Assembly (NCBI GenBank): GCA_026225945.1
Contig: JAMJFZ010003163.1
Location: 19,838,501-19,902,500 of the forward strand
Length of the DNA stretch: 64,000 nucleotides
Direction: 5' to 3'
Source of the DNA: Cricetomys ansorgei
Lineage: Eukaryota > Chordata > Mammalia > Rodentia > Nesomyidae
In this document: piece after piece, positions 42,891 to 54,973 of the stretch
How the letters are laid out: every line of letters starts with the position of its first letter
How positions within the stretch are numbered: position 1 is the first letter of the stretch
Program-made: the position numbers and the translations under genes
Notes under the pieces: generated by a model
The model's database searches: none
What the model saw: the letters and a program-made list of their open reading frames with translations, nothing else
Told to the model about the DNA's origin: nothing

Positions 42891-43319
42891 CCATCAGGAT
42901 TGAGTACACATGGACATATGTATTCCTGAAAAAGAGTTCAAAAGAGGAATACATAAAAAGATGACCGGTGATAAGAGTGATGTTTTTAATGTAGCGGGGT
43001 CCAGGGCCAGCGTCACCTGGGAACTTACTAGAGATGTGGTTTTCCAGGCCCCATTACACTTTTAGCATTTCTGGGAGCTTGACCAAATCTTCCAGGTGAG
43101 CGTGCAAGTCGTTGGAGCTTGTGGGAATGAATTCTGCAAGGGTCCTTGGCCTCTGCTTGCTTATAGGCTCACTGTGGGAGCCCTTCCTGGGTGGGTGATG
43201 GCTTCGAGTGGTCCCGAGGGCCTCCTTGCCATTCTTCTGGAAGCATGCTAGGGGACAAGTGTTGACCGGAAGACTGCCTAGTCCACCTGCCGGGCTGTCT
43301 GCTGGACGACATTGTGACT

Positions 43320-43625
43320 GCGCTCTCACAGCTGAAATTATTCAGGGCTCTTCTCCTTTTAATTCCCCGCAGTCGCTTTCATTCCTGCCTTAGAGAAACC
43401 TCTGATTTTCGCTTGTGAGATGCTCGGCTGAGCTCATCATACCCTAAAAGGTGATTTCAGTTCTCCGATGCCAAGGAACCCTTTTCTGCTAATCAAAACA
43501 CAGCTGCAGGGGCCTGTGTGATTTGCTAATGGGCACTCCAACTCGGGGGTATGTCTGTCTATACCTGGGAAGTAGATGTAATTAGGATAACGGATATCAT
43601 AAGGATATGCTAATGCATCAGGTAA
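43320..43625. promoter_or_regulatory. candidate enhancer with homeodomain/POU-like sites
   Basis: A repeat-free stretch with several TAAT cores and an ATGCTAAT octamer-like word (43607-43614) overlapping TAATGCAT. It also has GCTAATCAAAAC (43488) and GTAATTAGG (43579). The function is inferred. Confidence 0.35.
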
Positions 43626-43807
43626 AAAACTGGGCTGGAAAGGCGACAGGCTCGTGTTACCGAATCCCCTGGGCTAGCCGAGCTGTGCAGTCTAACCAGA
43701 GGCCACTGCCGTCACCTCCAAGCCCTCTAGTGCCAGTTCTGGAGTTCCTTAGTTCCTCCTGCATCTGTTCATCCCTTCTCCTAGGTGTCTCATACAAATC
43801 ACACTTA

Positions 43808-43993
43808 AATTTTTTTTTTTGTATTTTATGCGTCGAGCGTTTGCTTGTGTGTCTAGCCTGTACATCACATGTATGCGGTGCTCTCTGAAGGCGGAAGATG
43901 GCATCCGGTCCCCTGGGATTGGAGTTACAGATGGTTACGAGCTGCCACGTGGGTGCTGGAATTCTTAACTGCTGAGCCATCTCTCTGGCCCCA
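43808..43993 (-). repeat. B3 SINE
   Basis: Reverse B3, well preserved: GGATTGGAGTTACAGATGG...GAGCTGCCACGTGGGTGCTGG...GAGCCATCTCTCTGGCCCC. Confidence 0.85.
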
Positions 43994-44469
43994 CATTTAA
44001 TTTTTAATATCAACTTAGGTACCCCTACTTTTCTGAAGACAGGATTGCAGCAGCTCCAGGTGTGATGAGGTTGCAAAGTCTGCAGCATCTTAAAGGTGCG
44101 TGAGGGCAAGAGGATCAAGAACAGAGGGCATTTTGATGTTTTGCCCTTGCCTCTAGAGTGGCAGTGTTGTGTCTGGGGAAGACCTGACACGTTCTCCGGA
44201 TCCAGCGCCATCATGGGAAGAGGACAGGGAACTTGTCAGGAGGGGAAGGCCCATCTCTTCTGCTGCCTCTTCCCGATGTGTGCACTTAGAGGAGACACTC
44301 ACCTTTCTGTACCTTGGGATCCTCAGCCTACAATGTACTCAGTTCTATGACCTCACTCAAAGGGCCTGGCATGGTGAAAGCTCAGATAACATTACTTTTT
44401 GTTACAGTTTGTGGCGGGGTAAAGAGTCAAGGAATAAATAGTCCAGGGGTCTCACCCCCACTATATCAT

Positions 44470-44575
44470 TCTGTCTCTCTGCCCTTAGGTGATGTTTTTC
44501 TGCTCAGAGCGTCAACTTTTCTCATCTGTAAAATGGACTGATGGTGCCTACTTTCCTGGACTATTGTAAGTAGAT
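44470..44575 (+). repeat. MIR SINE fragment
   Basis: TCTCATCTGTAAAATGGACTG and flanking sequence match the MIR 3' core. Confidence 0.6.
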
Positions 44576-44754
44576 AGTAAGTATATAGGGGACAGATGCG
44601 TCAGGGATGCAGACTAGTTAACAGTGTATCGTTGAACGGGTGTAGCTGTGCATGTCAGGTTTGGGCTCTACACCTGTAGGAAACCGAGTCTCATGGTACT
44701 GGAGAGATCCTCAATCTGGGAGCTCTGTTTCTTGCCCATCTGCCCTACACAAAG

Positions 44755-44998
44755 TGATAGTTTCCGACTGAAGGACTACATTTCCCAGGCTTCTTTGTAG
44801 ACTACAGAAGCCATTTATACCCCTATAAGAGGCCACATCCCACCTTTCCCTCTAGGCATTTTGGCCATCACATACGTGAGTGAACAAAGATGCTCCCTCA
44901 ATATGAATAAACATGGTCTCGTCTAAGGTTGGACCAAACCTCTCTTTCTTTCTCCTTCTCTCTCTCTCTACAGCTGCTTTGTTAAACAGTCTAACATA
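44755..44998 (+). repeat. left (5') LTR of the retrovirus
   Basis: It begins TGATAGTTTCC and has AATAAA at 44906-44911. It ends CTAACATA, where the right LTR has CTAACACA, so the final CA appears mutated. Confidence 0.75.
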
Positions 44999-45551
44999 TG
45001 GTCCTGAAAGACATGGGATGGGAAATCTGAGCCTACTAGTGGCTCACACTCATGCAGGGACCAATCTCCCTGGGTTCGTACAATCCCCGGGCCCCAGCAG
45101 GGCCATGTTCTCTCAGGCAGCCTTTTCTTTTCCCTCTGTGTCTCCACCCTTTCTCTCTCACATTACTCCCCTGTCACAGTCTGACCTAAGCAGGAGGCCA
45201 TTCTGCATTCAACCAGAACACGCATGCAACATGGCAAAACACTGGGACAAGGTAATCTGTTGGAACTAACACACAGGTGCCTAGTTAGGTCTCAGGGCTC
45301 ACTGGAGCTTAGCTCGCTGGAGTTTTCTTAAGACTTATTCAGTTGAAAGCACTGCGACTGAGTTCCATGGTTTCCAGACCATTCAGTCGAAAGCTCTGAC
45401 AACCTTCCTGGGACTCCTTAGCCCAGGAATTGTAATGGTTACAATGGTCCCACTTACATTCCTGATGTGTTTGGTCTTCCCAGAACTTAGAGATTCTCTA
45501 AGTAGCTCATCATAGACCCTGTCTTTAACCTTGGCCCTGAGTCCAGCCATG

Positions 45552-45780
45552 GGTTCCAAAGTCTCCATTCAAAGTACCCCTAGCTTGGTTGCAGACTAAT
45601 CTAAAAAGCTCCGTTTGGGAGACCTCATACTCAGTTTACTTGTTCAGTTCTCAGTCCAAATTTGGCCTTGGTATAAATTGGACAAATGGCCACTGTTTGC
45701 CCAAATTGGAAACTTTTGATTTCTAATACCTGAATTGATTTAGGTAACTCCATAGGCTTGAATGGCAGTGTGGTCCATGG
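45552..45780 (+). pseudogene. possible gag (matrix) remnant
   Basis: A Met-Gly start, as in myristoylated matrix proteins, is followed by a short region with the Trp/Tyr pattern of class I retroviral matrix and by several in-frame stops. It is broken and non-functional. The identification is by resemblance only. Confidence 0.35.
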
Positions 45781-47238
45781 CCCCATCCCCCATAAAACTC
45801 ACAGTTTTTCTCAAGGCTCTGGCTTGCAACCACACCTTTAGCTGGAATGGCCATAGTCATTTCTGCTGGGCCTCCAAACTTGCATCTTTCCTAGCTGGGC
45901 TAACATAAAACTCTTCTGCCTTAGGATTTTGGCCTACTTGTTTTTCTATCTCCCCAAGCCTGGAAAATCCTATTTGTGCCTTCAACCACAGATGCACGCA
46001 GACTGGTTATCGATATGTAGAGCACTGGTTCAGTCCTACAGAGCCTCAAGTGCCTTTTGGGTATGGATGATATTGAAACACTGTTTCACGCTGCTCTACT
46101 CTACTGAGAAGGCAGGCTTTAGAGTTGGAATTTGGACCGTCTGCCCCAGACCCAAATATATTTGTTTAAAATTTTCCTCCAAAGTCTCTGTCCTGGCTCA
46201 GGCCAGCCACCTGACTCTGTGACAGGGACAGGAGATAAAAACAGAACAGCCCAGGGAGACACTTAGTGCGTGAGAACAACCAAGGAGTAAATTATTTCCC
46301 ACAGGGCTAACAAATGGCAAGGTGTTTGACTCTCTGGATTATTCCCCCACTTCTCCTTGGTTTTGTTTGCTCTCTTTAAAAGTTTTGTTGAAACCTTTAA
46401 CTTTCCGTATTTTAGGATTTACAAGTTCACTGAGTGTGATTTTAAAAAGATGTATAGATAATCTTAATTTGCTATAACACACCGTGTTTGTAACTTGGAC
46501 TCAACTCTTATTTAGGAAAAGAGTATGTGCCCGATGAGACTTCGTAGTACCCAGTCACTTGCTGCCATCTTGGCCGATGACCTAGGCTTACCTTGGGGTA
46601 CCATGTGGCTTGCTGCCATCTTGGAAAGCATGTGACTCAGCCACCAACTTTACTAAGGTTAAAGAAAGAGCACGCCATGTGACTTCACCACTCTCTTGGT
46701 TAAGATGACCATGTGGTTTAAATCAACTAAAGCAGCACCCATAAGACAACTATCCCCACTGGGCCCTCCGCTTATCATGGTGTCTCTCTTTTATTAGACG
46801 AAGGAGGCGACACCAGGCTTCCAGGATTGTTTGTTTTGAAACCGAGTCATGTAAAAAAACTGACATTTTGTAAAACTAAACGAAAGGAGGCCAATCTCTC
46901 TGTGGACTGTGTTTATGGTTTAAAGTTTATTTTGATACTAAACATTTTATCTTTAATTCAAGAATTATATTTTTTTAAGGCTCAAAATTAACGGGGATAA
47001 AATAGTAAAATCCCAGTCTTTTAAAAGAGTCACTTACTAATTGTAAAATGTTAAAGATAATTAAGATATACAAGTTAATGGTCAGTCACACTAAGTGAAA
47101 ATGTACTTTTATTTAGAGACAAGCTTGGAGGGAGAGAACAAATTTTTATTTCCCAACGTGTAGTCTCCTGTTATCTTCTACTGTATAGTGTTCAGTTGGA
47201 GAAGTTTATTTCTAGTTATGTTTGTGAATGTGTATTGT

Positions 47239-47545
47239 TGGAGAATGGGCTGCCTAAGCCTTGGAGGTTTGTGTTACCTGCAGGTGTTGGCTCTATGTAA
47301 AGGATGTTTGATTGCTCATAATTTGCGCCTGCCTACTGCTCTCTGACCTTTGGATGAGAAGGCAGAGTTTTTGTATCAATAGAACACCTGAGGAGCTTCT
47401 GTATCAATAAAAACACCTGAGATCAGACGATGGGAGTTCCACTGTTCAGGATGGTGCTTGCCGTGACAGGTGGTTCCCTCTGCTGAGGTCTATCAGGGTT
47501 TGCATCTATGAAACTATCTCCTTGTTTTTAACTGTGGACTGACAC
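47239..47545 (+). repeat. possible solo LTR inside the retrovirus
   Basis: It begins TGTTGGAG, has AATAAA near 47406 and ends near GACTGACACA. This is compatible with a solo LTR, but I found no target duplication. Confidence 0.3.
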
Positions 47546-48647
47546 AGTAGCGTACTGCTACAGTATTCTGCATACATTGTCAAATTAAGCCTAAATCAAA
47601 GTAAACTTAAAGCTTGTTTAATGTAAAAATAATATTCAAAATCAGATATTTAAAAATTTGGTTATAAAATATTGAATGCTTGAATGGAATGGGTTAAATT
47701 TACAATACACTTACATGATAGGAAGTCCTCAGGCTCAAGTCGTTCTCTTGGATGGAGCACAAGTTCCCTTGGATGGAGCATCATCCCATAAGAGTAAGTT
47801 GCATGCCAGCCTCCTTGCAGGGCAAGGATGCATGGAAGGTAAAAGCTGCCAGAAGTTGGCCGCTTTTGCCTCTGGCTGTGTGGCCTGACCAGCTCTGACA
47901 ATGTAGCCAAACCAGAAAAAACTTCCTCCTTATGTAATGGTGAATTACTCTTCATGCTTACAAAACAGAGAGATGGATTCTCTTTCCCAGAGAGGATGAG
48001 AGTCTACACCCACATCCTAGACAACTCAAACAACAGAGAGGCAAATAGCAGTTACCCTGCCCTCAGTGTCTCCTTAACTGACATATGAGGATTCTGTATA
48101 CAGAATATACAAAGGGGACTTTGTATATAAGCTACCACTGACTGGGATGGGACCTGTATGCTAGTTCAACGGTCATGCCCTTTACCCTGGCATTCGGTTC
48201 TTCCTTCTAGCACAAGCTAATTTCAGGGTCTATAACCTAGCCACCCATATTCCCTGATTAAAGGAGGATGACAGATTCTGTCATAAAACTCACAGCTTTG
48301 GAAAGTTATTCAGAATATCCAAGCGGTGTCTTTGCTGGTTGGTTTTATATCTGTAGAGTCAATAAACGATTCTATTAAGTGATCTCCCAGGCACTCAGAT
48401 TCTTCAGAAGGAGATGATTTAAATGAAGGAGATTCTCTCCAACTTGGGCTCACCTGTAGCGTTTTGAGAATATAATCTAGTGTCTACCAAGAGAGAGCTC
48501 CACCGCCAGTGCCTGCCGTCTTACCTCAAAGTCTACAAGGAGTATAAGGCAGTGAAGTAAAGTGTCTTTGTGAGAAAGAGTCATGGCTATTCTCCAGGTA
48601 TTCAGCAAGCCTTGTGAATATTTTCTTTAAAAAATCCAAAAGCACCA

Positions 48648-48906
48648 CGTCTGGGTGCCTGCGAGATGTCTGGGTGCCTTGTATGATGTCTGCCAGCATG
48701 TTGCCTGGGTTCCCTGTGAGATATCCAGGTACCTGGGTGGTGTCAAGGTGTCTGCCTGGTGTCCAGGCACCTGCATGGTGTCCAGGTGCCTGTGCAGTGT
48801 CCAGGTGTCTGCACAATGTCCAGGTGCTCTGTGAATTGTCTAGGTGAGATGTCCAGATGCCTGCATCATGTCGGGCACCCTGAGGGATGTCTGGGTGCCT
48901 GTGCAT
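48648..48906 (+). repeat. degenerate minisatellite, about 20-base unit
   Basis: Roughly a dozen diverged copies of a GTCCAGGTGCCTG-centred unit. It explains the open frames on both strands here, which are not genes. Confidence 0.75.
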
Positions 48907-49069
48907 TTGGGCAGTGAAGTCCAACTTGGGGGTAACTTTGTCATGCTTGGTCTCAGGACAATATGGGCCATGTGGATGCCTGTGATCCGAGCTCCCTGCT
49001 GCCACCAAGAACCATGGTGATGCCCATCATCCACGTTCTCGTGACACACAGACCGGACTTTTTTTTTTT

Positions 49070-49200
49070 TCCTTTTTCCTTTTCTTGGAGACCACAGGGA
49101 TGGGAGGGTGGGCCTGGGAGGAATGAGAAGAAGATGTGATCAAGATACATTGTATGAAACTTTCAAATAATTAATAAAAGTACAATTGGGAAAAAAAATC
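49070..49200 (+). repeat. rodent L1 3' end (Lx-like)
   Basis: GGAGGGTGGGCCTGGGAGG...TGATCAAGATACATTGTATG...TTCAAATAATTAATAAAAGT and an A-rich tail are the usual end of rodent L1 elements. It lies within the retroviral interior. Confidence 0.75.
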
Positions 49201-51415
49201 CAAAATCCAAAAGCTTTATCGTGCTTTACAAATTATGTCTCTAATAACCAATCTATTTTTAAATAGAATGATGTTAAGAAATATGCTTACTGCTGTCCAG
49301 ATGTGGTGACCTAGAGATTTGTCCTTTAGTAGGAGTGAAGAGTTTGGCTTTAGCCTTCTCTGCTAATTCAGTCCATGTTACATGTAAATTATTGGTTATA
49401 GATTTGACACGACTGGGTGCTTTCATCCTTTATTTGTTGCTTGAATGTATGGAATGTGAATGTAAAGATTTTTTTAAAGTTTCTACTAATAGGATTAATT
49501 TTTATAAAATTTTGTAAAGTGAATCACTCACTCTTAACAAGGCAGACATTGTCTTTGGGAGTATTACTTTTTAAATTGGAAATTGGAAATAATTTCCTTT
49601 TGGAGAATGCAACTTAGAATTAAATTGTCTCTTTATGAAGTCTAACAATATGAATATATCCTCTATATAATCTTTAATATAGCTACAGAAATTCGATGTT
49701 AACCAAAACAATGTATTGTCATGTTTTCAAGCACTGGATATGGTCATTAAAGATAACAGCCCCAATTTTAAAAGTTTCATCTTATCAAATTGTTTCTAAC
49801 CAAAATTTTGTTTTACTTGGGATACTCTGTTTCTGCTCATTAAATAATAGCTGATATTGTTAATATTTAAGACAAATATACAAAGTTTATCATGCTTGGG
49901 AGCAAGAGATATCACTTAAATGCTTTCTGTTCAGATTCATTCCTTAGATACTAACTAACTTTTTCCTTATGCAGGAATCTGATGTAAAAAACAGCTAATT
50001 ACAGTTACCTTATCCTTTACAGAACTCTGGCACACGGTCCAGACAGTTATACAATTGCCTTTAACCTTACGTTAACTCTATATTTAATCTTATGTTATAT
50101 TGACTCATGTTAATCTTGACGTAAAAGTTTTCCTCATGTAACTTTGTCTCTTAATGTTTCCCACAAAGTTGTACAGTCGTTACCTCCTGGCTTATGTTCT
50201 GGATCTCTGCCAACCTTTAAGTTTTATCACGGCCCTTTGGGCAGACACTCTTCTGAGGTACTCTGCTGCTCCCCTTGAGTCGCCCTTCTGTCAGCCTTGA
50301 AGCAGTTACCGAGAGATCGCTGTCCCCAAACCCCTAAAAGCAGTTAGGGTGACCACTAAAAGGGGACTAATGGCCCATGGACCATTCAACTCATGCCAAC
50401 TTCATTCAACTTCTTGCCACTCTGGACATTGTTTTTGGAGCTCAGAACTAAAACAACTGGACTGAAGCCTCCTTTGCCTCAATTAACCTCTCGACTCACC
50501 AGCTCAGATCAGCTTAGCCTCCTTCAGGACCAGCTGGACTCCTTGATGGTGCAGTGTCCCACAGTTCAAAAGGACCAGATCGGACTTCTGCTAATTATGG
50601 GATTTGTGTCCTCTCCGACGATGCTGCTTCGAGGCCACCAGATCCTAACTGGTTTGAGATGAGGCCTAGGGACAGAGACCAGAAACAATTCAACCACAAG
50701 CCTCCTCCTATGTATGGGCTTCTGTTACCCCCGGCCCCCTCTGCCTCTCCCCCTCTGGACCACTCTTTCCTCCTTATTACCCTCATACCTACGTTCTTAC
50801 CCTGTCTTTTACATGTTTTCCTCACCGAACTCTTCCCATACCCAGACAAAATGTCCATGCAAACTCTCCCAGTAACACCCACCCTACAACAGCTCTATCT
50901 GTCCCTGACACCATTTGCAAAAAGACCGGATAGATGCTGTCAGAAACTCTTAACTAAAAGGGACCACCATCCCTTTCACCCTTGGCCGGATACAATTCCT
51001 TACATCAGTCCTCTATTTCCTCCTGTTCCCTTCCTTTGATTCTCTGTAGCCACCTGCTGCTTGTGCTGGCTCATTTTGGTGCAGCGGTCCTGGCAATGGG
51101 ACCAGTCACTCTCACCCAGAGTCAGCTCTATGTCCACTTTCTCCTGCCCTGTCCCTCAACCTCCCCAGAAAACCTGTTTTACTCTATAACTAAACCCTCT
51201 GCTTACAGCCCTCTAGTTATTTTCTAAGTCTCTTCAGGAATACAGGATGGCAATTGCATGATCCATTGCAGCCGGTCAAGTTAAGGTTCTCCCCCGTTAC
51301 ACAACCAGAGGACCCCTGCCTCAATGGACCCAAAACTAGTCTATCTGGAAAAAGACCCCGCAAAACAGCTTTAACACCACTGTTCTGCATTTTAATATCC
51401 TCTCAGAGTTAGGAA

Positions 51416-51657
51416 TGATGGTTTCCTGCTGAAGGACTACATTCCCCAGCTTGCCTTGTGGACTACAGAAGTCATCTCTGCCCCTTTAAGAGGCCATATC
51501 CCATCTTCTCCTGTAGACATTTTGGCCACCTACACACATGGGTGACAAGATGCCTCTCGCCAAGGAATAAATGTGGTCCCATCTAAGGTCAGACCAAGCC
51601 TCTCGTCCTGTCTGCCTTCTCTCTCTCTCCAGCTGCTTTTTAAAGTAATCTAACACA
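51416..51657 (+). repeat. right (3') LTR of the retrovirus
   Basis: It begins TGATGGTTTCC, has AATAAA at 51566-51571 and ends CTAACACA. It aligns end to end with the copy at 44755-44998. Confidence 0.8.
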
Positions 51658-51661
51658 AAAG

Positions 51662-52269
51662 GCTACCTAACCCTGTGGGCACACCTCACCGTATGATTTT
51701 TACCCATCCAGCAGCCCCTTGATGTGGGCATTCAGCTCCCAAGAAGCCATGAAGGCCTGCGTGCGCACATTCAACTTGGGGTCAGAGACAGTGCTGCCCC
51801 TATATATATATTTTTAATCACAATCTTATATGCCCCTCGACTGTCCCGCAAATCTCAATTCTCCTGCCTTAGCTTCCCGAATCACGGGATTACAGGGGTA
51901 TACCACGTGCATCGCTCAGGCCTTTTCCCTTTTCACTTTTGCGTTGTTTTGTGCCTGAGAGCCTAGTATGCTGCAGATGCTCAGGGAAACATGGATGTAT
52001 GTTGGTGGATGAATACAGGAGCCGTTGGAGCAAGTGGATGATGGGAAGATGGATTCTACCACGAGAGGTTTCTCTGCCCTATAGGGCAGAGAGGAGGCTA
52101 CTGGGACCTGCCCCCCCACACAGTGAGTTGAGGGTGACATGGGCCCTCTACCTGTGTCTCAGGATCCTTGCTTTCAATTGGCTTCGATGGCACTGACAGA
52201 CTGATGACATTGTCTGACTTTGGGGTCATCTTTTGGTTCTGCCTTCTTCATTTCTTTCTTATTTAGTTG
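51662..52269. other. intergenic sequence with a B1 scrap
   Basis: CTCCTGCCTTAGCTTCCCG...GGGATTACAGGGGTATACCAC (51860-51905) looks like a reverse B1 fragment. The rest is unrecognised. Confidence 0.5.
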
Positions 52270-52480
52270 TTTGTAGTGCTGAGGATTTGAACCCAGGGCC
52301 TCTCACACATGAGGCAAGTGCTCTGCCACCAAGCTCTAGTCCCAGCCCTTAATTTTATTTGTATTTCTTTTTATTCTATTTTAACACTGGGCCAGTGGGC
52401 AGTGCTGACTTTGAACTCACTCTGTAGTCCAGGCTTGTCTTGAACTTGTGATGCTTCTGCCTCTTAACCTCCTGGTTATA
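52270..52480 (-). repeat. B4 SINE
   Basis: Reverse ID head: GAGGATTTGAACCCAGGGCC...GCCACCAAGCTC. It is followed by a reverse B1-like half: ACTCTGTAGTCCAGGCTTGTC. Confidence 0.75.
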
Positions 52481-52679
52481 TCTTATCTTAGCAGTGACCC
52501 TCTTTGAACTTCAGCTTCCTAAAATTGGCTGAAGTCGGCTTCCTAAGACTCTGGTGCTGATTCTGTAGTTCGGTGTGTCCGGGCCTGGCACGCGCCAGGC
52601 AGAAGGTAGAGAACGTTCTCCTCTATCTCCTTCTCACACCACAGATGTAGGCCTCGTGTTTCATACGCAGCCTGTCTCA

Positions 52680-53420
52680 AGCCCCAGAAGAGAATGCCAT
52701 TCCTTATCACCCGCGGCATTGATGGTTTTATTCTGCTGAAGGCATCAATGTTTGCTCAGTGGCGTAAGTCTTAAATAAGCATTTACATGGCGTGTTGCAG
52801 ATGACGAAAGATGTCTGTGAAGAGATCATCTCACACGATCATGTTTCCATCGTTATCTGGGGCCTCTGCAGTGGGCGAATCTCTGCAGCTACTAAACAAT
52901 AACATTAGTTCTAATACCGTGTAAAATGACTAGTTCCTCCGGGTAGGTTTATTTTTAATAGTGGATGTCAGCTGCAAATAGCTGGGAAGACCCCAGAGGA
53001 AAAGCCCCGCTCTCACTTTCACTGAGCTGATGATAAGGATATATTTAATATCTATATTAAAAACCTTTTAGGCGCCGTGGTGATATTGAACTGGGTAGTT
53101 AGGAACGTGCGGGCAAAACCGGGAGCTCTTTATGGGCACCCAGGGGCGTGTGCCGCACAGCCTCTTGCGGTTGCTCCGAGTCAAAAACTTGGGCTTCAAA
53201 AAACTCTTTGACGGACATTTGACTCCTGCAGTAAAAGGCTCCGAAATGCAAGCCCAGTGGGTAAGACGCTTCCCTCCCTGCTCCTCCGTATGCCTGTTGA
53301 TAAGTTCACTAGCTGTTAAAATATTTACTCGCTCACCTCCGGCGAGAGTGAGGCTGCTTCTGAGGCTGCACTTTATTAGCGGGTCCCCAACAGACTTGCT
53401 GGAAACACTCCCCTCTCCCC
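52680..53420. promoter_or_regulatory. candidate distal regulatory element
   Basis: About 740 bases are free of recognised repeats, bounded by SINEs on both sides. It keeps many CpG sites (CACCCGCGGCATTG, GGCGCCGTGG, GGCGTGTGCCGC) next to AT-rich homeodomain-like runs (GATATATTTAATATC near 53038). Retained CpGs in intergenic DNA suggest selection or low methylation. Confidence 0.4.
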
Positions 53421-53446
53421 CATTTATTTTGAAATGTTTCACAGTG

Positions 53447-53563
53447 TATTTATTCTTGACTAACCTGGAATCTACTATGAAGACCAGGCTGGTCTCAAAC
53501 TCAGATATGTCTGCCTCTGCCTCTCTAGTGCTGGAATTAGAGGCAAGTACTACCCAGCTTGGC
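53447..53563 (-). repeat. B1 SINE
   Basis: Reverse B1: AAGACCAGGCTGGTCTCAAACTC ... TGCCTCTCTAGTGCTGGAATTAG. Confidence 0.8.
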
Positions 53564-53591
53564 AACAAAAGTCTTTAAAAAAAAAAAAAAA

Positions 53592-53680
53592 GATTTGCTT
53601 TGTAGCTGAGGTTGGCTCCAAACTCTCATGCTCCTTCAGTCTCCTGAGTGCTGGGCTTACAGCCTTGAGCCCCTGCCAAA
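53592..53680 (-). repeat. B1 SINE, truncated
   Basis: Reverse B1 with an adjoining A-run: GCTGAGGTTGGCTCCAAACTC ... GTCTCCTGAGTGCTGGGC. Confidence 0.65.
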
Positions 53681-53795
53681 TTACAGAACACATTTTAAAA
53701 TTCCACAGAGTGGACGGTGCACATTATTTTGGAGTTGATGCAGACGAGACAGAAATGTACTACTTTTCCTTCCCATCTGCCTGGAGACCATAGAC

Positions 53796-54027
53796 CAGCA
53801 GTTCTCAACCTGTGGGTCACAATGCCTTTGGGAGTTGAACAACCCTTTCACAGGGGTTGCCTGAGTCCATCTACATGTCAGGTATTCACATGATGATTCG
53901 CAACAGTAGCAAAATTACAGTTGTGAGATCGTGACGAAAATAATTTTGTGTTTGGGGGTCGCCACAACATGACAACACGAGGAACTGTATTACAGGGTCA
54001 CAGCATTAGGAAGGTTGAGAACCACTG
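53796..54027 (-). mobile_element. URR1-like non-autonomous hAT-Charlie element
   Basis: The 232-base element has terminal inverted repeats (CAGCAGTTCTCAACC at left; GGTTGAGAACCACTG at right). The eight-base target duplication CCATAGAC is perfect on both sides (53788-53795, 54028-54035), as expected for hAT transposons. Interior words (AGTAGCAAAATTACAGTTGTG) match the rodent URR1 pattern. It encodes nothing. The strand call is based on the consensus orientation I recall. Confidence 0.85.
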
Positions 54028-54796
54028 CCATAGACTGTGCTTTTGGTGTCTCCTTCAGGTTGTCATCGGGGCTGGCCCAGAGAGGAAGAAATGATAAGAG
54101 GGGAGGAGCTGCTTGCCAGAGTCAAGAAGAGAGTTCCTCTCTGCCTGCAGGTACTGGCTGAGCTGCTCATCCCCAGGGGAAGGGGACAGATGCCAGGCTT
54201 CAGGACTTCTTCACCACAGAACCTTTCAGAGTCTTTCAGGCTTAACCCAAGACAAAGCAACTCCTGGCTCCAGGGAGAGCACAGTAGCAGATTATGGCAG
54301 ACTGTGGCTGTCCCAGCTGTGATTTTGCTCCAGAGTATTCTGTGATTCATCGTCAACCACCATGCGAACAATGGAAACTCCAGAAATGACCAAACTATAG
54401 TTTAGCCTTGGAAATTAGAAACAATTCATAAGTTTTAAATTGGGGGCCATTCTCTGCGGGGTGAGGAATTCTCCTGCTGTCAGACACTGCCCCACTGGGA
54501 CTGTGCTCATGCCTTCTTCCAGGGTATCCATGCTGTTTACGCTATTTGCCCATTGATCTTCTAGAAGCCATCCCATGATGGGGGAAAGGATTTTTGCGCT
54601 TGCAACTCAAGCCCTGCACAGACCTCAGAAGATGGCCAGTGTAGGGTCATCTGGGGAGGGATGACTTAATCCAGTGAAGATACAGTGCTCCCTCTCTGGC
54701 TTTAACAGCAGAGGGAACTTCAGGAGGAGGCAGGCACGACCTTCCCTACACTCTTATTCTCTGGGGGGTTTTCTTTTTATCTATTTATTTTTTTAA

Positions 54797-54939
54797 GGAA
54801 TCATTTTATTTACACAAGGGAGGGGGCACACATGCCACAGCATGCATGTGGGGACCAGAAAAAGACTGTGTGAGTTGAAGTCTGGTCATCAGGCTTTACC
54901 AGCCATAAGTACTTTACCTGCTGAGCCATCTTGACAGGC
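54797..54939 (-). repeat. B3-like SINE
   Basis: Reverse element ending TTTACCTGCTGAGCCATCTTG. Confidence 0.6.
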
Positions 54940-54973
54940 ACATTTTATTTTTTTATTTATATTTTTATTATTT

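Larger units (their letters stand above)
44755..51657 (+). mobile_element. old endogenous retrovirus with two LTRs (class I-like)
   Basis: Two related LTRs in the same orientation flank about 6.4 kb of decayed interior. The outer flanks carry an identical four-base duplication AAAG (44751-44754 and 51658-51661). Just after the left LTR is a TGG that could start a primer-binding site; the tRNA match is unclear. A possible gag remnant starts with a Met-Gly codon pair near 45552 and soon meets stops. Stretches near 50.4-51.0 kb might be envelope remnants, but I am not confident. No intact gene remains. The four-base duplication fits class I elements. The LTRs differ at roughly one position in five, so the insertion is old. 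Confidence 0.75.

Noticed and set aside
48526..49008. 160-codon frame and possible CRISPR-like repeats
   Set aside because: The repeats are a degenerate minisatellite in mammalian DNA, with no spacer-repeat regularity and no cas gene.
50393..51039. Open frames of 89 and 161 codons near the right LTR
   Set aside because: They might be envelope remnants, but I see no convincing motif, and overlapping frames argue against a preserved gene.
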